64,000 bases of DNA from Nautilia profundicola AmH. Its GTDB lineage: Bacteria; Campylobacterota; Campylobacteria; Campylobacterales; Nautiliaceae. The stretch covers positions 62,001-126,000 of the forward strand of contig NC_012115.1 of NCBI RefSeq assembly GCF_000021725.1, written 5' to 3'. Made by a program: the position numbers and the translations under genes. Shown here in pieces: positions 33,790 to 42,351 of the stretch (within the stretch, counting starts at the first letter, position 1; the number at the start of each line of letters is the position of its first letter). The notes beneath the pieces are model-generated. The model saw nothing but the letters and a program-made list of their open reading frames with translations. It was not told where the DNA came from and made no database searches.

Positions 33790-33808
33790 TTCATCAAAAA
33801 GGATATTG

Positions 33809-35194
33809 ATGGTAATTACCAGATTTGCACCGTCTCCTACGGGTTATTTACATATCGGTGGGCTTAGAACCGCGCTTTTTAACTGGCTTTGGGCTAAGAA
33901 AAATAATGGAAAATTTAGACTCAGAATCGAAGATACGGATCTTAGTAGAAATAAACAAGAAGCAGTTGACGCAATACTTGAAGCATTTAACTGGACTGGA
34001 CTTCACTGGGATGATGAAGTGGTGTTCCAGAGTGAAAGATTTGATAAATATAAAGAGTATGTAAAAGAACTTTTGGATAAAGGTATGGCTTATAAATGCT
34101 ATCTTACAAAAGAAGAGCTTGAAACAATTAGAGAAGCCAGAATGAAAGGTGAAGAGCCTCCGATTGATATTAGAAAATACAGAGACTTTAAAGGTGAACT
34201 TGACAAACCTTACGTAATCAGATTCAAAGCTCCGCTAAGTGGAAAAGTAGGCTTTGAAGACGGAGTAAAAGGAAAAGCGGAGATCGACGCAAGTCAGGTT
34301 GATGATTTCGTAATTGCAAGAAGCGACGGAACACCTACATATAACTTCGTTGTGGTTATAGACGACCATGAAATGGGAATGACGGATATCATAAGAGGAG
34401 ATGATCACTTTACAAATACATTTAAACAGGTACTTGTATATAAAGCATTCGGATGGGATGTGCCGAAATTTTACCACGTGCCTATGATTCACAATGAAAA
34501 AGGCTCTAAAATGTCCAAAAGGGACGGTGCCGTTGACGTTATGGAATACAAAAGAGAAGGGTACCTTCCGGAAGCTCTTTTAAACTTCCTTGTAAGGCTT
34601 GGATGGAGCCACGGGGATCAGGAAATATTTTCGATTGATGAAATGATTAAACTTTTCGATCCGAAAGATATCAACAAAGCTCCGAGCAGATACAACAAAG
34701 AAAAACTCGACTGGCTAAACCAGCACTATATTAAAAATTCTCCAAATGAGAGAATCGTAAAACTTCTAAAAGAAGATTTCGGTGTTGATATCGAAGGGCA
34801 TGACAAAAAAGAGATTTTAATAGACGAGCTTAAAGATAGGGTAAAAACGCTTAAAGAAATGGCTGAGGAGATTAAAAAGATGTTATCAACACCTGCCGAG
34901 TATAATGAAAAAGCGGTTAAGAAATTCCTAAAAGATGAAGTTATCAGTAATTTAAGGGAATTTTTGGTGTTCTTAAACGATAAAGAACCGAAAACTCCGG
35001 TTGACTGGCATGATGTAATGAATGAATTTTTAGAACTTAAAGGCATTAAACCAAAATTTTTAATGCCACCGCTCAGAATCGCAATGGTCGGTGATACTAA
35101 GGGAATAGATTTAGCCGCAATGCTGAGCATTCTTGGCAAAGACGAAGTTAAAAAAAGAATCTCCAAACTGCTCGCAAACTTCGAGGTTTTTTAA
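33809..35194 (+). CDS. gltX: Glutamate--tRNA ligase
   Basis: 461 residues. A class I synthetase charging tRNA-Glu, or in Campylobacterota with two copies possibly mischarging tRNA-Gln. The HIGH-type motif is PSPTGYLHIGGLRTALFNW (about residues 9-27) and the KMSKS-type motif is GSKMSKRDGAV (about 232-242). The start is ATG 33809 behind AAAAAGGA; a TTG one codon earlier is less likely. Which of the two GluRS types this is needs comparison with the second gene, not present here. Its terminator overlaps its stop codon and the end of the convergent exporter gene. Confidence 0.95.
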   Translation: MVITRFAPSPTGYLHIGGLRTALFNWLWAKKNNGKFRLRIEDTDLSRNKQEAVDAILEAFNWTGLHWDDEVVFQSERFDKYKEYVKELLDKGMAYKCYLTKEELETIREARMKGEEPPIDIRKYRDFKGELDKPYVIRFKAPLSGKVGFEDGVKGKAEIDASQVDDFVIARSDGTPTYNFVVVIDDHEMGMTDIIRGDDHFTNTFKQVLVYKAFGWDVPKFYHVPMIHNEKGSKMSKRDGAVDVMEYKREGYLPEALLNFLVRLGWSHGDQEIFSIDEMIKLFDPKDINKAPSRYNKEKLDWLNQHYIKNSPNERIVKLLKEDFGVDIEGHDKKEILIDELKDRVKTLKEMAEEIKKMLSTPAEYNEKAVKKFLKDEVISNLREFLVFLNDKEPKTPVDWHDVMNEFLELKGIKPKFLMPPLRIAMVGDTKGIDLAAMLSILGKDEVKKRISKLLANFEVF

Positions 35195-35207
35195 ACCTCT
35201 TTTTTTA
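35183..35207 (+). terminator. gltX terminator overlapping both convergent stop codons
   Basis: GAGGTTT (35183-35189) pairs with AAACCTC (35193-35199) around three T, followed by eight T. The stem includes the gltX stop and the last codons of the opposing exporter gene. Confidence 0.85.
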
Positions 35208-36324
35208 GCATATAAAAAACTCCAAGCATAATTAATGCATACACCATATCAAATCCCAAAATCGCAATAATCACACCCATTGTAACAACCGCCAAAAGGG
35301 CTGTTTTGGTTTTGAGTATTTTAAGAGCTGAGAGGGACACTAAAAAATAGATCAAAACAAACACGCCGTTTGAATATGTTATTAAAAGATCTACTTTAAA
35401 ATTGAACATAAATTTTAATACACTAACCGCCAAAATAATCCCCATAATAACAAAAAGAGCCTTTTTAAACCCGATATTCAGAGTCGTAAAAAGACGCGTA
35501 AGGGATGCAACGTATAAATTCAGAGCCATTATACATATGATAAACGCCACCACCGCCATAATTTTATCGGCGTAAGGCATTATGTGTGACGCTACGCTTA
35601 CAAGAGAATGGAGGTTTTTGCTTTCATTCCCGTATGCGTTAAATACAAGAAGCGAAAACGTAACCGCCATATACATAAACGCAACGATTATTATCCCGAT
35701 TACAACCGCTTTGAAAAAGTCGTTTTCGTTTTTAAACTCATGTGAAATATGACTCATCGCTTCAATCCCCACAAAGCACCAGAATATTATCCCGAGGGTT
35801 TTTATTATATGAAATTCATGTGCGCTTATATGGAAGTTCTGAAAAAGTGAAACGGTAAAAAAAGTCGAAATTATCGTAATTATGGTAACAGCCACGGCAA
35901 TGTTTATGTTTGATGAAACTGTGAGGCTCATCAGGTTTAAAATCAGAATAATTCCGCTTGCCAAAAATATAAATTCAATCAGGTATTCACTTCCAAACGC
36001 ACTCGCAAGGTATGAAGCGGCCGTAATTATTACAACCGGAGGACCTATGGGGATGATTGAAAGGTATAGAAGTTTTGTGGCAAATCCCATTTTTTCACCG
36101 AAAGCCTCTTTTACAAACGTCGCACTCCCTCCGGCACTCGGGTACATAATACCGAGTTTTCCGAATACAAACGCAACAGGCAGTATCATTAGGGCTATTA
36201 CAAACCATAAAACAAGTGCGGCCCATCCGCTGTATGTCGCACTAAGAGCCGGTACGATAAACACGCCGCTTCCAAGAAGCGTAATTACGATAGTGGCAAT
36301 TCCCTGAGTTAAAGAAAGTTTCAC
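35191..36324 (-). CDS. APC-family amino-acid exporter (YjeH-like)
   Basis: 377 residues with about eleven transmembrane helices. The start SLTQGIATIVITLLGSGVFIVPALSATYSGW, then YPSAGGSATFVKEAFG, is characteristic of the APC superfamily subgroup containing YjeH, which exports methionine and branched-chain amino acids. Substrate here is inferred only. It is divergent from an XRE-cupin regulator gene 87 bp away, a common arrangement for this exporter, and the regulator probably controls it. Its 3' end overlaps gltX by 4 bp. Confidence 0.82.
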   Translation of the reverse strand: MKLSLTQGIATIVITLLGSGVFIVPALSATYSGWAALVLWFVIALMILPVAFVFGKLGIMYPSAGGSATFVKEAFGEKMGFATKLLYLSIIPIGPPVVIITAASYLASAFGSEYLIEFIFLASGIILILNLMSLTVSSNINIAVAVTIITIISTFFTVSLFQNFHISAHEFHIIKTLGIIFWCFVGIEAMSHISHEFKNENDFFKAVVIGIIIVAFMYMAVTFSLLVFNAYGNESKNLHSLVSVASHIMPYADKIMAVVAFIICIMALNLYVASLTRLFTTLNIGFKKALFVIMGIILAVSVLKFMFNFKVDLLITYSNGVFVLIYFLVSLSALKILKTKTALLAVVTMGVIIAILGFDMVYALIMLGVFYMLKKEV

Positions 36325-36360
36325 AAAAAACCTTTTTTTAAAATTATATCAGTTTTTAAT

Positions 36361-36402
36361 AAAGAAACAAATCTTGTGATATAATTTCTTAAAAGAAACA
36401 AA
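36361..36402 (+). promoter_or_regulatory. Paired direct repeats around the XRE regulator promoter
   Basis: AAAGAAACAAA occurs at 36361-36371 and again at 36392-36402, exactly 31 bp (about three helical turns) apart. TATAAT (36380-36385) lies between them. This is a plausible autoregulatory operator in the divergent exporter/regulator gap. Confidence 0.5.
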
Positions 36403-36411
36403 AGGTTTGAA

Positions 36412-37230
36412 ATGACGCTTGGAGAGAAAATAAAATTTTTTAGAGAAAACAAAGGGCTTAATTTAAGCGAGCTTGCAAGCCGTGCCGGGGTTGCAAAGTC
36501 CACACTTTTTAAAATAGAAGAAAATAAAACCAACCCGACAATAAATACCATCTGGGCAATTGCAGAGGTTTTGGGGGTTCCTTTTGGAGAGCTTGTGGGA
36601 GAAGGTGAAATTAAGGGTGAAGGTGTAAGTGTAGTTTTGATAGAAAAGACTGATGAATTTGAAAGCTATAAAATGAATCTCAAAACCAGTGCCGAATATA
36701 TAGCAAAGCCGCATTTTGCGGGGGCGGTTGAGAGGATATATGTTTTAAAAGGAGATGTGAAAGTAGGAAGTGTTGATGATATTCACACCCTGCATTCAGG
36801 AGAAACAGTGGAATTTGAAGCCGATAAAACGCATATTTATTCGGCCCTTACTCCTTCAACCCTTATCGTTACGATTTATTATCCAAAAGAGAAATATTTT
36901 AAAGAAGATGTGTTTGTGGATGTTTTTGATGAGGAAGTATATGAGAGGCTGAATAATTTAATAAAAAAAGGTGTCGGAATTATCAGGGTTATTGCAAAGC
37001 ATGACAAGTTTGACGCCGAAAACGTGGTAAAAAACGAACACGGCATTTTTATATACGGCGATATAAATGTTAAATTTGACGAAGCTGTGAGTATAAGGGA
37101 GTTTGAGAGAAGGGAAATTTTAAAAAACTTCAGTGAAGAGAATGTTTATGCGGCGTATCTGGCTCTTATAGGGGAAGTGGAAAGGGCGAAGGAGTTTAGT
37201 GAAAAGTTAAAAGTGAAAAATGAAAAGTGA
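36412..37230 (+). CDS. XRE-family regulator with C-terminal cupin domain
   Basis: 272 residues. An N-terminal helix-turn-helix (about 1-60: LGEKIKFFRENKGLNLSELASRAGVAKSTLFKIEENK, then PTINTIWAIAEVLGVPFGEL) is followed by a cupin-like sensor domain (about 85-165) with VLKGDVKVG and LHSGETVEFEADKTHIYSA. A further Glu/Lys-rich C-terminal region (about 190-272) is unassigned. The family typically controls adjacent amino-acid exporters in response to a small molecule. The last codons (EKLKVKNEK) are made of degenerate AAAAGTG-type heptamers, so the C-terminus may have been extended by repeat sequence. Confidence 0.85.
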   Translation: MTLGEKIKFFRENKGLNLSELASRAGVAKSTLFKIEENKTNPTINTIWAIAEVLGVPFGELVGEGEIKGEGVSVVLIEKTDEFESYKMNLKTSAEYIAKPHFAGAVERIYVLKGDVKVGSVDDIHTLHSGETVEFEADKTHIYSALTPSTLIVTIYYPKEKYFKEDVFVDVFDEEVYERLNNLIKKGVGIIRVIAKHDKFDAENVVKNEHGIFIYGDINVKFDEAVSIREFERREILKNFSEENVYAAYLALIGEVERAKEFSEKLKVKNEK

Positions 37231-37278
37231 AGGTATTAAGAAAATGGAGAATTGAGAATGGAGAATGGAAAATTTAGA
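37209..37278 (+). repeat. Heptamer repeat tract between the regulator and EamA genes
   Basis: Two runs of 7-base units. AAAAGTG-AAAAATG-AAAAGTG (37209-37230) codes the regulator's C-terminus. ATGGAGA-ATTGAGA-ATGGAGA-ATGGAAA-ATTTAGA (37244-37278) holds the probable EamA start and its ribosome-binding sequence. The 16-mer at 37244-37259 recurs exactly at 47809 and 52898. Confidence 0.75.
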
Positions 37279-38157
37279 AAAAACTCTGAAAAATTGATAA
37301 ATATTTCAGGGATAAAGAATGAAAAAAAAGGCCTTATTGAAATGATAGGGGCGACGTTTATATGGGGATCTACGCCTCTTATGTCGATATATTCATCTCT
37401 TCCCAGCGGGGTGTTTGTGTTTTTCAGGGTCTTGTTTGCGTTTCCTTTTATACTCTATTTTGCCGTCAGGCGCACCGGAATAAGGGAATTTTTGAAGCTG
37501 CGTCCGTTTTGGCCCCTGCTTATCAGCGGAATTGCGCTTGGGGTTAACTGGGTGTTTTTTTTCTGGGCGTTTGATTATGCGGACGTGGCGACTGTGGTTA
37601 CTATTTATTATGCGGGGCCTGTTATATCTTTGATTTTGGCGGCTGTTTTTTTAAAAGAGGAGATTAACGTTTTTATAGTAATTGCGGCTGTTTTGGCTTT
37701 TGTAGGGGTGATTGTGAGTAACGGGGGAGTCAGTTTAAGCAAGGGTGCTTTTATAGCGCTTTTGGCGGCGGTAAGTTACGGAGCTCTCGGGTTTTTTTCC
37801 AAAATAGCCACAATGCACCACAGAGCAGCCGCCGTGACGGCATGGCAGATAATAATTTCTGTTTTTATAACGGCTCCTTTTTTGTTTTTGAGTGACTGGC
37901 GTTTGAGTGTTCAGGCGATAGTAATAGCGTTTATTACGGGTACGGTGCATACGGCGCTTGCGCTTTTTTTATGGTATGACGCTCTTAATTACATAAAAGT
38001 CTCAATCGCATCCGTTTTACAGTATCTTGATATAGTGTTTGCAATGGTTTTGGCGTTTTTGTTTTTGGGGCAGGTTCCGAATCTCAATCAGCTGATCGGG
38101 GCTGTATTAATTTCGTTTGCCGGGGTGCTCAGTACGTTTAAAATAAAAAAGAGTTAA
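37258..38157 (+). CDS. EamA/DMT-family transporter
   Basis: About 299 residues with ten transmembrane helices in two EamA repeats; recognisable segments are GATFIWGSTPLMSIYS, FFRVLFAFPFILYF, YYAGPVISLILAAVFLKEEIN (the family G-P-x-x-x-x-x-x-x-x-x-L-x-E block) and a second half ending QVPNLNQLIGAVLISFAGVLST. Such transporters export or import small organic molecules. The first 30 residues (ENGKFRKNSEK...) are polar and derive from heptamer repeats, so the native start may lie nearer GLIEMIGATF. GC content appears higher than in flanking genes. It precedes the TRAP genes by 65 bp. Confidence 0.85.
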   Translation: MENGKFRKNSEKLINISGIKNEKKGLIEMIGATFIWGSTPLMSIYSSLPSGVFVFFRVLFAFPFILYFAVRRTGIREFLKLRPFWPLLISGIALGVNWVFFFWAFDYADVATVVTIYYAGPVISLILAAVFLKEEINVFIVIAAVLAFVGVIVSNGGVSLSKGAFIALLAAVSYGALGFFSKIATMHHRAAAVTAWQIIISVFITAPFLFLSDWRLSVQAIVIAFITGTVHTALALFLWYDALNYIKVSIASVLQYLDIVFAMVLAFLFLGQVPNLNQLIGAVLISFAGVLSTFKIKKS

Positions 38158-38222
38158 ACTTTTAAGCTAATTTTAAAATAAATTCCTTATAATTAATAGT
38201 AAATTAATCTAAGGAGAAAGCG

Positions 38223-39179
38223 ATGTTAAAGAAAATTTCAGCAATGCTGGTGACTGCAGGCGCACTGCTTGCATCAACAATGACACTGGATATGAACTGT
38301 GTTTACGGACCTAACAACTTCCATACAAAAGGTGCCGAAACGTTTGCGAAGTTGGTTGAAAAATATTCAAACGGAACGATCAAAATAAGGGTTCATGCCG
38401 GAAACGCCCTTGTTAAAGGCAATCCTTTAAAAGCGGTAAAAAACGGTGTTGTGCCTATTAGTGATATGTTTTTGCCGTTTACTTCGGGCGGGGGTAAAGT
38501 ATTCGGTATTTCTGCGCTTCCGTTTATTGCAAAATCATATGACGACGCATACAGACTGTATGAACTCTCAAAACCAGCTTATCAGAAAGTTTGCAGAAAG
38601 TGGAATCAGAAACTTCTTTATGCGGTAAGCTGGCCTCCAAGCGGTCTGTATACGAAATGGGCGGTTAAAAGTCTTAAAGATTTCAAAGGCATTAAAGCTA
38701 GAACATACGACAAAAACTCCGCGAAATTTATTCAGCTTGCAGGCGGAAGTGCCGTGGCGCTTCCATGGGCTGAGGTTTATTCTGCTCTGAGAACAGGGCT
38801 TGTAAATGCCGTGGTTACTTCTTCGGTATCCGGAAAAGACGGTAAATTCTGGGAAGTTTTAAGCCATTTTACAAAAATCAACTACGCATATCCTCTTCAG
38901 GGAGTGAGTATCAATCTTGATTACTGGAACGCAATGACTCCGGCTCAGAAAAAAGCTATAATGAGAGCCGCAAGAGAAACTGAGGAGATGCAATGGAAAG
39001 TTTCCAAAGAAGAGGACGCAAAAGCGCTTAAAACACTTCAGGCTCACGGAATGGTTGTTGAAGACGCAACGCCTACTCTTAAAAAAGAGCTTGACGGTAT
39101 TGCCGAAAAAATGTTGAACGACTATCTTAAAGACGCACCAAAAGACGTAAAAGAAATCTTTAAAAAATACAGACAATGA
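38223..39179 (+). CDS. TRAP transporter substrate-binding protein (DctP family)
   Basis: 318 residues with a signal peptide (about 1-18). Family marks are FHTKGAETFAKLVEKYSNGTIKIRVHAGNAL, AKSYDDAYRLYE, LKDFKGIKARTYDKNSAKFIQLAGGSAVALPWAEVYSALRTGLVNAVVTSS and VSINLDYWNAMTPAQKKAI. The arginine in KARTYDKNS is positioned to bind a ligand carboxylate. It feeds the DctQ-DctM permease encoded next. Because the operon continues into pxpABC, 5-oxoproline (pyroglutamate) is the likely ligand; that is inference. A TATAAT lies about 30 bp upstream, with an AAGGAG ribosome site. Confidence 0.92.
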   Translation: MLKKISAMLVTAGALLASTMTLDMNCVYGPNNFHTKGAETFAKLVEKYSNGTIKIRVHAGNALVKGNPLKAVKNGVVPISDMFLPFTSGGGKVFGISALPFIAKSYDDAYRLYELSKPAYQKVCRKWNQKLLYAVSWPPSGLYTKWAVKSLKDFKGIKARTYDKNSAKFIQLAGGSAVALPWAEVYSALRTGLVNAVVTSSVSGKDGKFWEVLSHFTKINYAYPLQGVSINLDYWNAMTPAQKKAIMRAARETEEMQWKVSKEEDAKALKTLQAHGMVVEDATPTLKKELDGIAEKMLNDYLKDAPKDVKEIFKKYRQ

Positions 39180-39658
39180 AAAAAATAATTAAATTTTTTG
39201 AAAAGCTCTTGGATCTGGGGGCTTTTTTCTCTTCCATAGCTTTTATACTGTTAACGGGACTAATACTTGTGGAGATATTCTCACGTGCAATATTTAACCA
39301 CTCTACAATGATTGTGGATGAGTACAGCGGTTATTTTTATCTGGCTTACGTGTTTTTAGGGCTTGGATACACCTTTAAAGAAAACGGCCATATAAGAATA
39401 ACCATTATTTATTCCAAGATGCCTAAAAAAATAAGAAAAATTATGGATTTTGTTGCGGGAAGTATCGCACTGGCGGTGGTGGGATTTATATTTTACCGCT
39501 CGATTCTTTTATGTTGGGAATCATACAGTTACGATATGGTAAGCGAGAGTGTGAGTGAGACTCCGTTATATCTTACTCAGATACCTATGGTGGTGGGGCT
39601 TTTTATTTTTATGCTTTCGATTATAGGATTTTTAATAAAGGTTGTAAATGATAAGTGA
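39176..39658 (+). CDS. TRAP transporter small permease (DctQ family)
   Basis: 160 residues with four transmembrane helices, the normal DctQ topology. The block FNHSTMIVDEYSGYFYLAYVFLGLGYTFKENGHIRI is the DctQ signature (E-x-x-x-Y-x-x-x-x-x-x-x-x-G-x-x-x-x-x-x-x-x-H-I-x-x). It stabilises the large DctM subunit. Its start overlaps the binding-protein stop (ATGA), and it overlaps dctM by 11 bp. Confidence 0.92.
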   Translation: MKKIIKFFEKLLDLGAFFSSIAFILLTGLILVEIFSRAIFNHSTMIVDEYSGYFYLAYVFLGLGYTFKENGHIRITIIYSKMPKKIRKIMDFVAGSIALAVVGFIFYRSILLCWESYSYDMVSESVSETPLYLTQIPMVVGLFIFMLSIIGFLIKVVNDK

Positions 39659-40982
39659 TCCTTTGGTACTCACGGCGGTACTTGTCGTTGTGATGTTTGC
39701 GTTTTTGCTTATGGGTGTGTGGATAGCGATATCGTTGATCGTAACGGGAATAGTGGGGATGCTGATTTTTAAACTTAATCTTCCTCCTGTTATCAGTATC
39801 TGGGATAAAATCGGCTCGCTTCTTGCGAGTTCGATGTATGATACGCTTAATTCCTGGTCTTTGGCGGCTCTTCCGATGTTTATTTTTATGGGAGAGCTTT
39901 TATTCAGAAGCGATATTTCCACCAAACTGTTTAACGGACTGATCCCATGGTTTAATAAAATTCCGGGAAAACTTCTTCATATAAACGTGGCGGCGTCTTC
40001 ACTTTTTGCCGCCGTTTCAGGCTCATCCGCCGCTACTACCGCAACTGTCGGGAAAATCACCTTAGAAGAGCTTAAAAAAAGAGGTTATGACAAAAAACTG
40101 GCAATAGGGTCTCTTGCCGGAAGCGGGACACTCGGGTTTTTGATACCGCCGAGTTTAATTATGATTATTTACGGGGTTTTGGCGGATGTATCCATCGGTA
40201 AGCTCTTTATCGGAGGGATTTTGCCGGGACTGTTGCTTGCGAGTGCATATTCTGCGTATATTATAATCATTTCCAAAATTAAAAAAAACGTAACCCCCAA
40301 AGCCGAAAAAGAGTATACCTGGGCTGACAGGATAAGGGCTATTAAAGAGCTGATACCCGTTTTTTTGCTTGTGGCTCTGGTGCTTGGAAGTATATATGCA
40401 GGATTTGCAACTCCTACAGAAGCCGCGGCTCTTGGTGTTCTTGGGAGTTTGCTTTTATCAATTTATTTTAAAACGCTTACGTGGGATGTTTTTAAAACCT
40501 CAATGCTAAATTCGATTAAAACCACGGTGATGATAAGTTTTATTATAGCTGGAGCCGGGTTTCTCTCGCAGGTGGTGGAATATTTGGGAATTGCAAGGGC
40601 GGTCAGTGAATGGATAGCCTCAATGCACCTCAGTCCTTATATGCTGATTTTGGTAATAGGCATTATGTATATAATTTTAGGGATGATACTTGACGGAATT
40701 TCCATTGTGGTTATGACGCTGCCGATTGTGCTTCCTGTTATAATTCATGCGGGGTTTGATCCTCTGTGGTTCGGGATATTTCTGGTGCTTATGGTTGAAC
40801 TTTCGCAGATTACTCCGCCTGTGGGGTTTTCACTTTTTGTAATACAGGATATTTCCGGTGAAAAAATCGACTATATTCTTAAAGCAACCTTTCCGTTTTT
40901 TGTTATAATGATTTTAATAGTAGCGGTAATTACACTGTTTCCTGAAATAGCACTATATCTGCCAAGGACGATGATAAAATGA
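39648..40982 (+). CDS. TRAP transporter large permease (DctM family)
   Basis: 444 residues with about twelve transmembrane helices. It drives solute uptake with a sodium or proton gradient. DctM marks are LAALPMFIFMGELLFRSDI, AASSLFAAVSGSSAATTATVGKI, GSLAGSGTLGFLIPPSLIMIIYGVLADVSIGKLFIGGILPG, and ATPTEAAALGVLGS, with MVELSQITPPVGFSLFVIQ near the end. Its last codons overlap the pxpA start (ATGA), tying the transporter to the oxoprolinase genes. Confidence 0.94.
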   Translation: MISDPLVLTAVLVVVMFAFLLMGVWIAISLIVTGIVGMLIFKLNLPPVISIWDKIGSLLASSMYDTLNSWSLAALPMFIFMGELLFRSDISTKLFNGLIPWFNKIPGKLLHINVAASSLFAAVSGSSAATTATVGKITLEELKKRGYDKKLAIGSLAGSGTLGFLIPPSLIMIIYGVLADVSIGKLFIGGILPGLLLASAYSAYIIIISKIKKNVTPKAEKEYTWADRIRAIKELIPVFLLVALVLGSIYAGFATPTEAAALGVLGSLLLSIYFKTLTWDVFKTSMLNSIKTTVMISFIIAGAGFLSQVVEYLGIARAVSEWIASMHLSPYMLILVIGIMYIILGMILDGISIVVMTLPIVLPVIIHAGFDPLWFGIFLVLMVELSQITPPVGFSLFVIQDISGEKIDYILKATFPFFVIMILIVAVITLFPEIALYLPRTMIK

Positions 40983-41698
40983 TTAAATTAAACGCTGATC
41001 TGGGTGAGAGTTTCGGACATTACAGACTCGGAATGGATGAGGAAATTATGCCTCTTATCGATATGGCCAATATCGCGTGCGGGTTTCATGCGGGAGATCC
41101 GATTATTATGGATAAAACCGTGCTTCTGGCTAAAAACAGCGGTGTAGAAATCGGTGCACACCCTGGATATCCGGATCTTTTGGGATTTGGAAGACGCAGT
41201 ATGAAATGCTCCGCAATGGAGATTGAAAATTATATAATTTATCAGGCGGGAGCGCTTGATGCGTTTTGTAAAAAACACAAAACGGATATTAAATACATAA
41301 AACCCCACGGTGCTCTTTATAACGATATGATGGGGGATGCGGAAGTTTTCAGGGCTGTACTAAACGCAGCGGCCGGGCTGAATTTGCCCGTTATGATTCT
41401 TAGCAGTTCCAAAAATGAAGAATATGAAAAAATAGCACACGAATTCGGTGTTAAACTCATTTACGAAGTATTTGCGGACAGAAACTATACGGATGAAGGG
41501 TTTTTGGTGCCAAGAACCAGAGAAAATGCCGTGATAAGTGACAAAAACGAGATCCTTGAGAGGGTTTTGATGTTTAAAGAGGGGTATATTTTAAGCGAAA
41601 ACAAAAAGGTTTTGAATCTAAAGGTAGACACTATCTGTGTACACGGGGACAATGAAAAGGCGCTTGAAATAATAAAAGCCGTAAGAGAAGTTTTATGA
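40979..41698 (+). CDS. pxpA: 5-oxoprolinase subunit A
   Basis: 239 residues of the LamB/YcsF family. PxpA, PxpB and PxpC together hydrolyse 5-oxoproline to glutamate with ATP. Marks are LNADLGESFGHYRLGMDEEIMPLIDMANIACGFHAGDP at the N-terminus (metal-type residues), IGAHPGYPDLLGFGRR, IKPHGALYNDM and VPRTRENAVI. The start overlaps dctM by 4 bp, and the stop overlaps pxpB (ATGA). Oxoproline arises spontaneously from glutamine, so housekeeping repair is an alternative role. Confidence 0.95.
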   Translation: MIKLNADLGESFGHYRLGMDEEIMPLIDMANIACGFHAGDPIIMDKTVLLAKNSGVEIGAHPGYPDLLGFGRRSMKCSAMEIENYIIYQAGALDAFCKKHKTDIKYIKPHGALYNDMMGDAEVFRAVLNAAAGLNLPVMILSSSKNEEYEKIAHEFGVKLIYEVFADRNYTDEGFLVPRTRENAVISDKNEILERVLMFKEGYILSENKKVLNLKVDTICVHGDNEKALEIIKAVREVL

Positions 41699-42351
41699 AG
41701 TTTAAAGTAGCGGGGGTTGACAGTTTAATTATTGAATTCGGAGAAGTTATTTCACCTGAGACACACAGGCTTGTAATGAAAAATTATGAAATATTAAAGC
41801 CTCATTTTTTGGAAGTAACCCCATCATACACGACTGTTTTGGTTAAGTACGGAATAGACAGAACGTATGAAGACGCTCTTGAGAGTATAAAAAGTATGCT
41901 TGTAAAAGACGTACAGGAGGAAATCTGTTTTTCAGAACCGGTTATAATACCGGCGTTTTATGACGAAAGTGTGGGTTATGATTTAAAAAGGGTGGCGGAG
42001 TATCACAAAATAAGTATTAAAGAAGTAATAAAACGACACTCCTCAAAAATATACGACGTTTACGCGATAGGATTTTTGCCGGGTTTTGCGTATATGGGGA
42101 TTGTGGATATTCCGACCCCCCGCATTCCGCCAAGAAGCGAAGTTGCCAAAGGTTCTGTAGGAATCGCCGGTGAGCAGACGGGTATTTATCCTATGAAGAG
42201 CCCGGGAGGCTGGAATATAATTGCAAGGACTTATAAAGAGATGTTCAGCGAAAAGATTGAGGGTTTTTCACTGCTTAAAGTAGGAGACAGGGTCAAATTC
42301 GAGCCTGTAAGCAGGGCTGAATTTATCAATAGAGGCGGCGAAATTGATTAG
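41695..42351 (+). CDS. pxpB: 5-oxoprolinase subunit B
   Basis: 218 residues of the KipI/allophanate hydrolase subunit 1 family. Marks are ESVGYDLKRVAEYHKISIKEVIKRHSSKIYDVYAIGFLPGFAYMG, PRIPPRSEVAKGSVGIAGEQTGIYPMKSPGGWNIIART. It pairs with PxpC in the ATP-using half of oxoprolinase. ATGA overlap with pxpA. Older annotations call this kinase inhibitor KipI; the A-B-C arrangement supports oxoprolinase instead. Confidence 0.94.
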   Translation: MKFKVAGVDSLIIEFGEVISPETHRLVMKNYEILKPHFLEVTPSYTTVLVKYGIDRTYEDALESIKSMLVKDVQEEICFSEPVIIPAFYDESVGYDLKRVAEYHKISIKEVIKRHSSKIYDVYAIGFLPGFAYMGIVDIPTPRIPPRSEVAKGSVGIAGEQTGIYPMKSPGGWNIIARTYKEMFSEKIEGFSLLKVGDRVKFEPVSRAEFINRGGEID

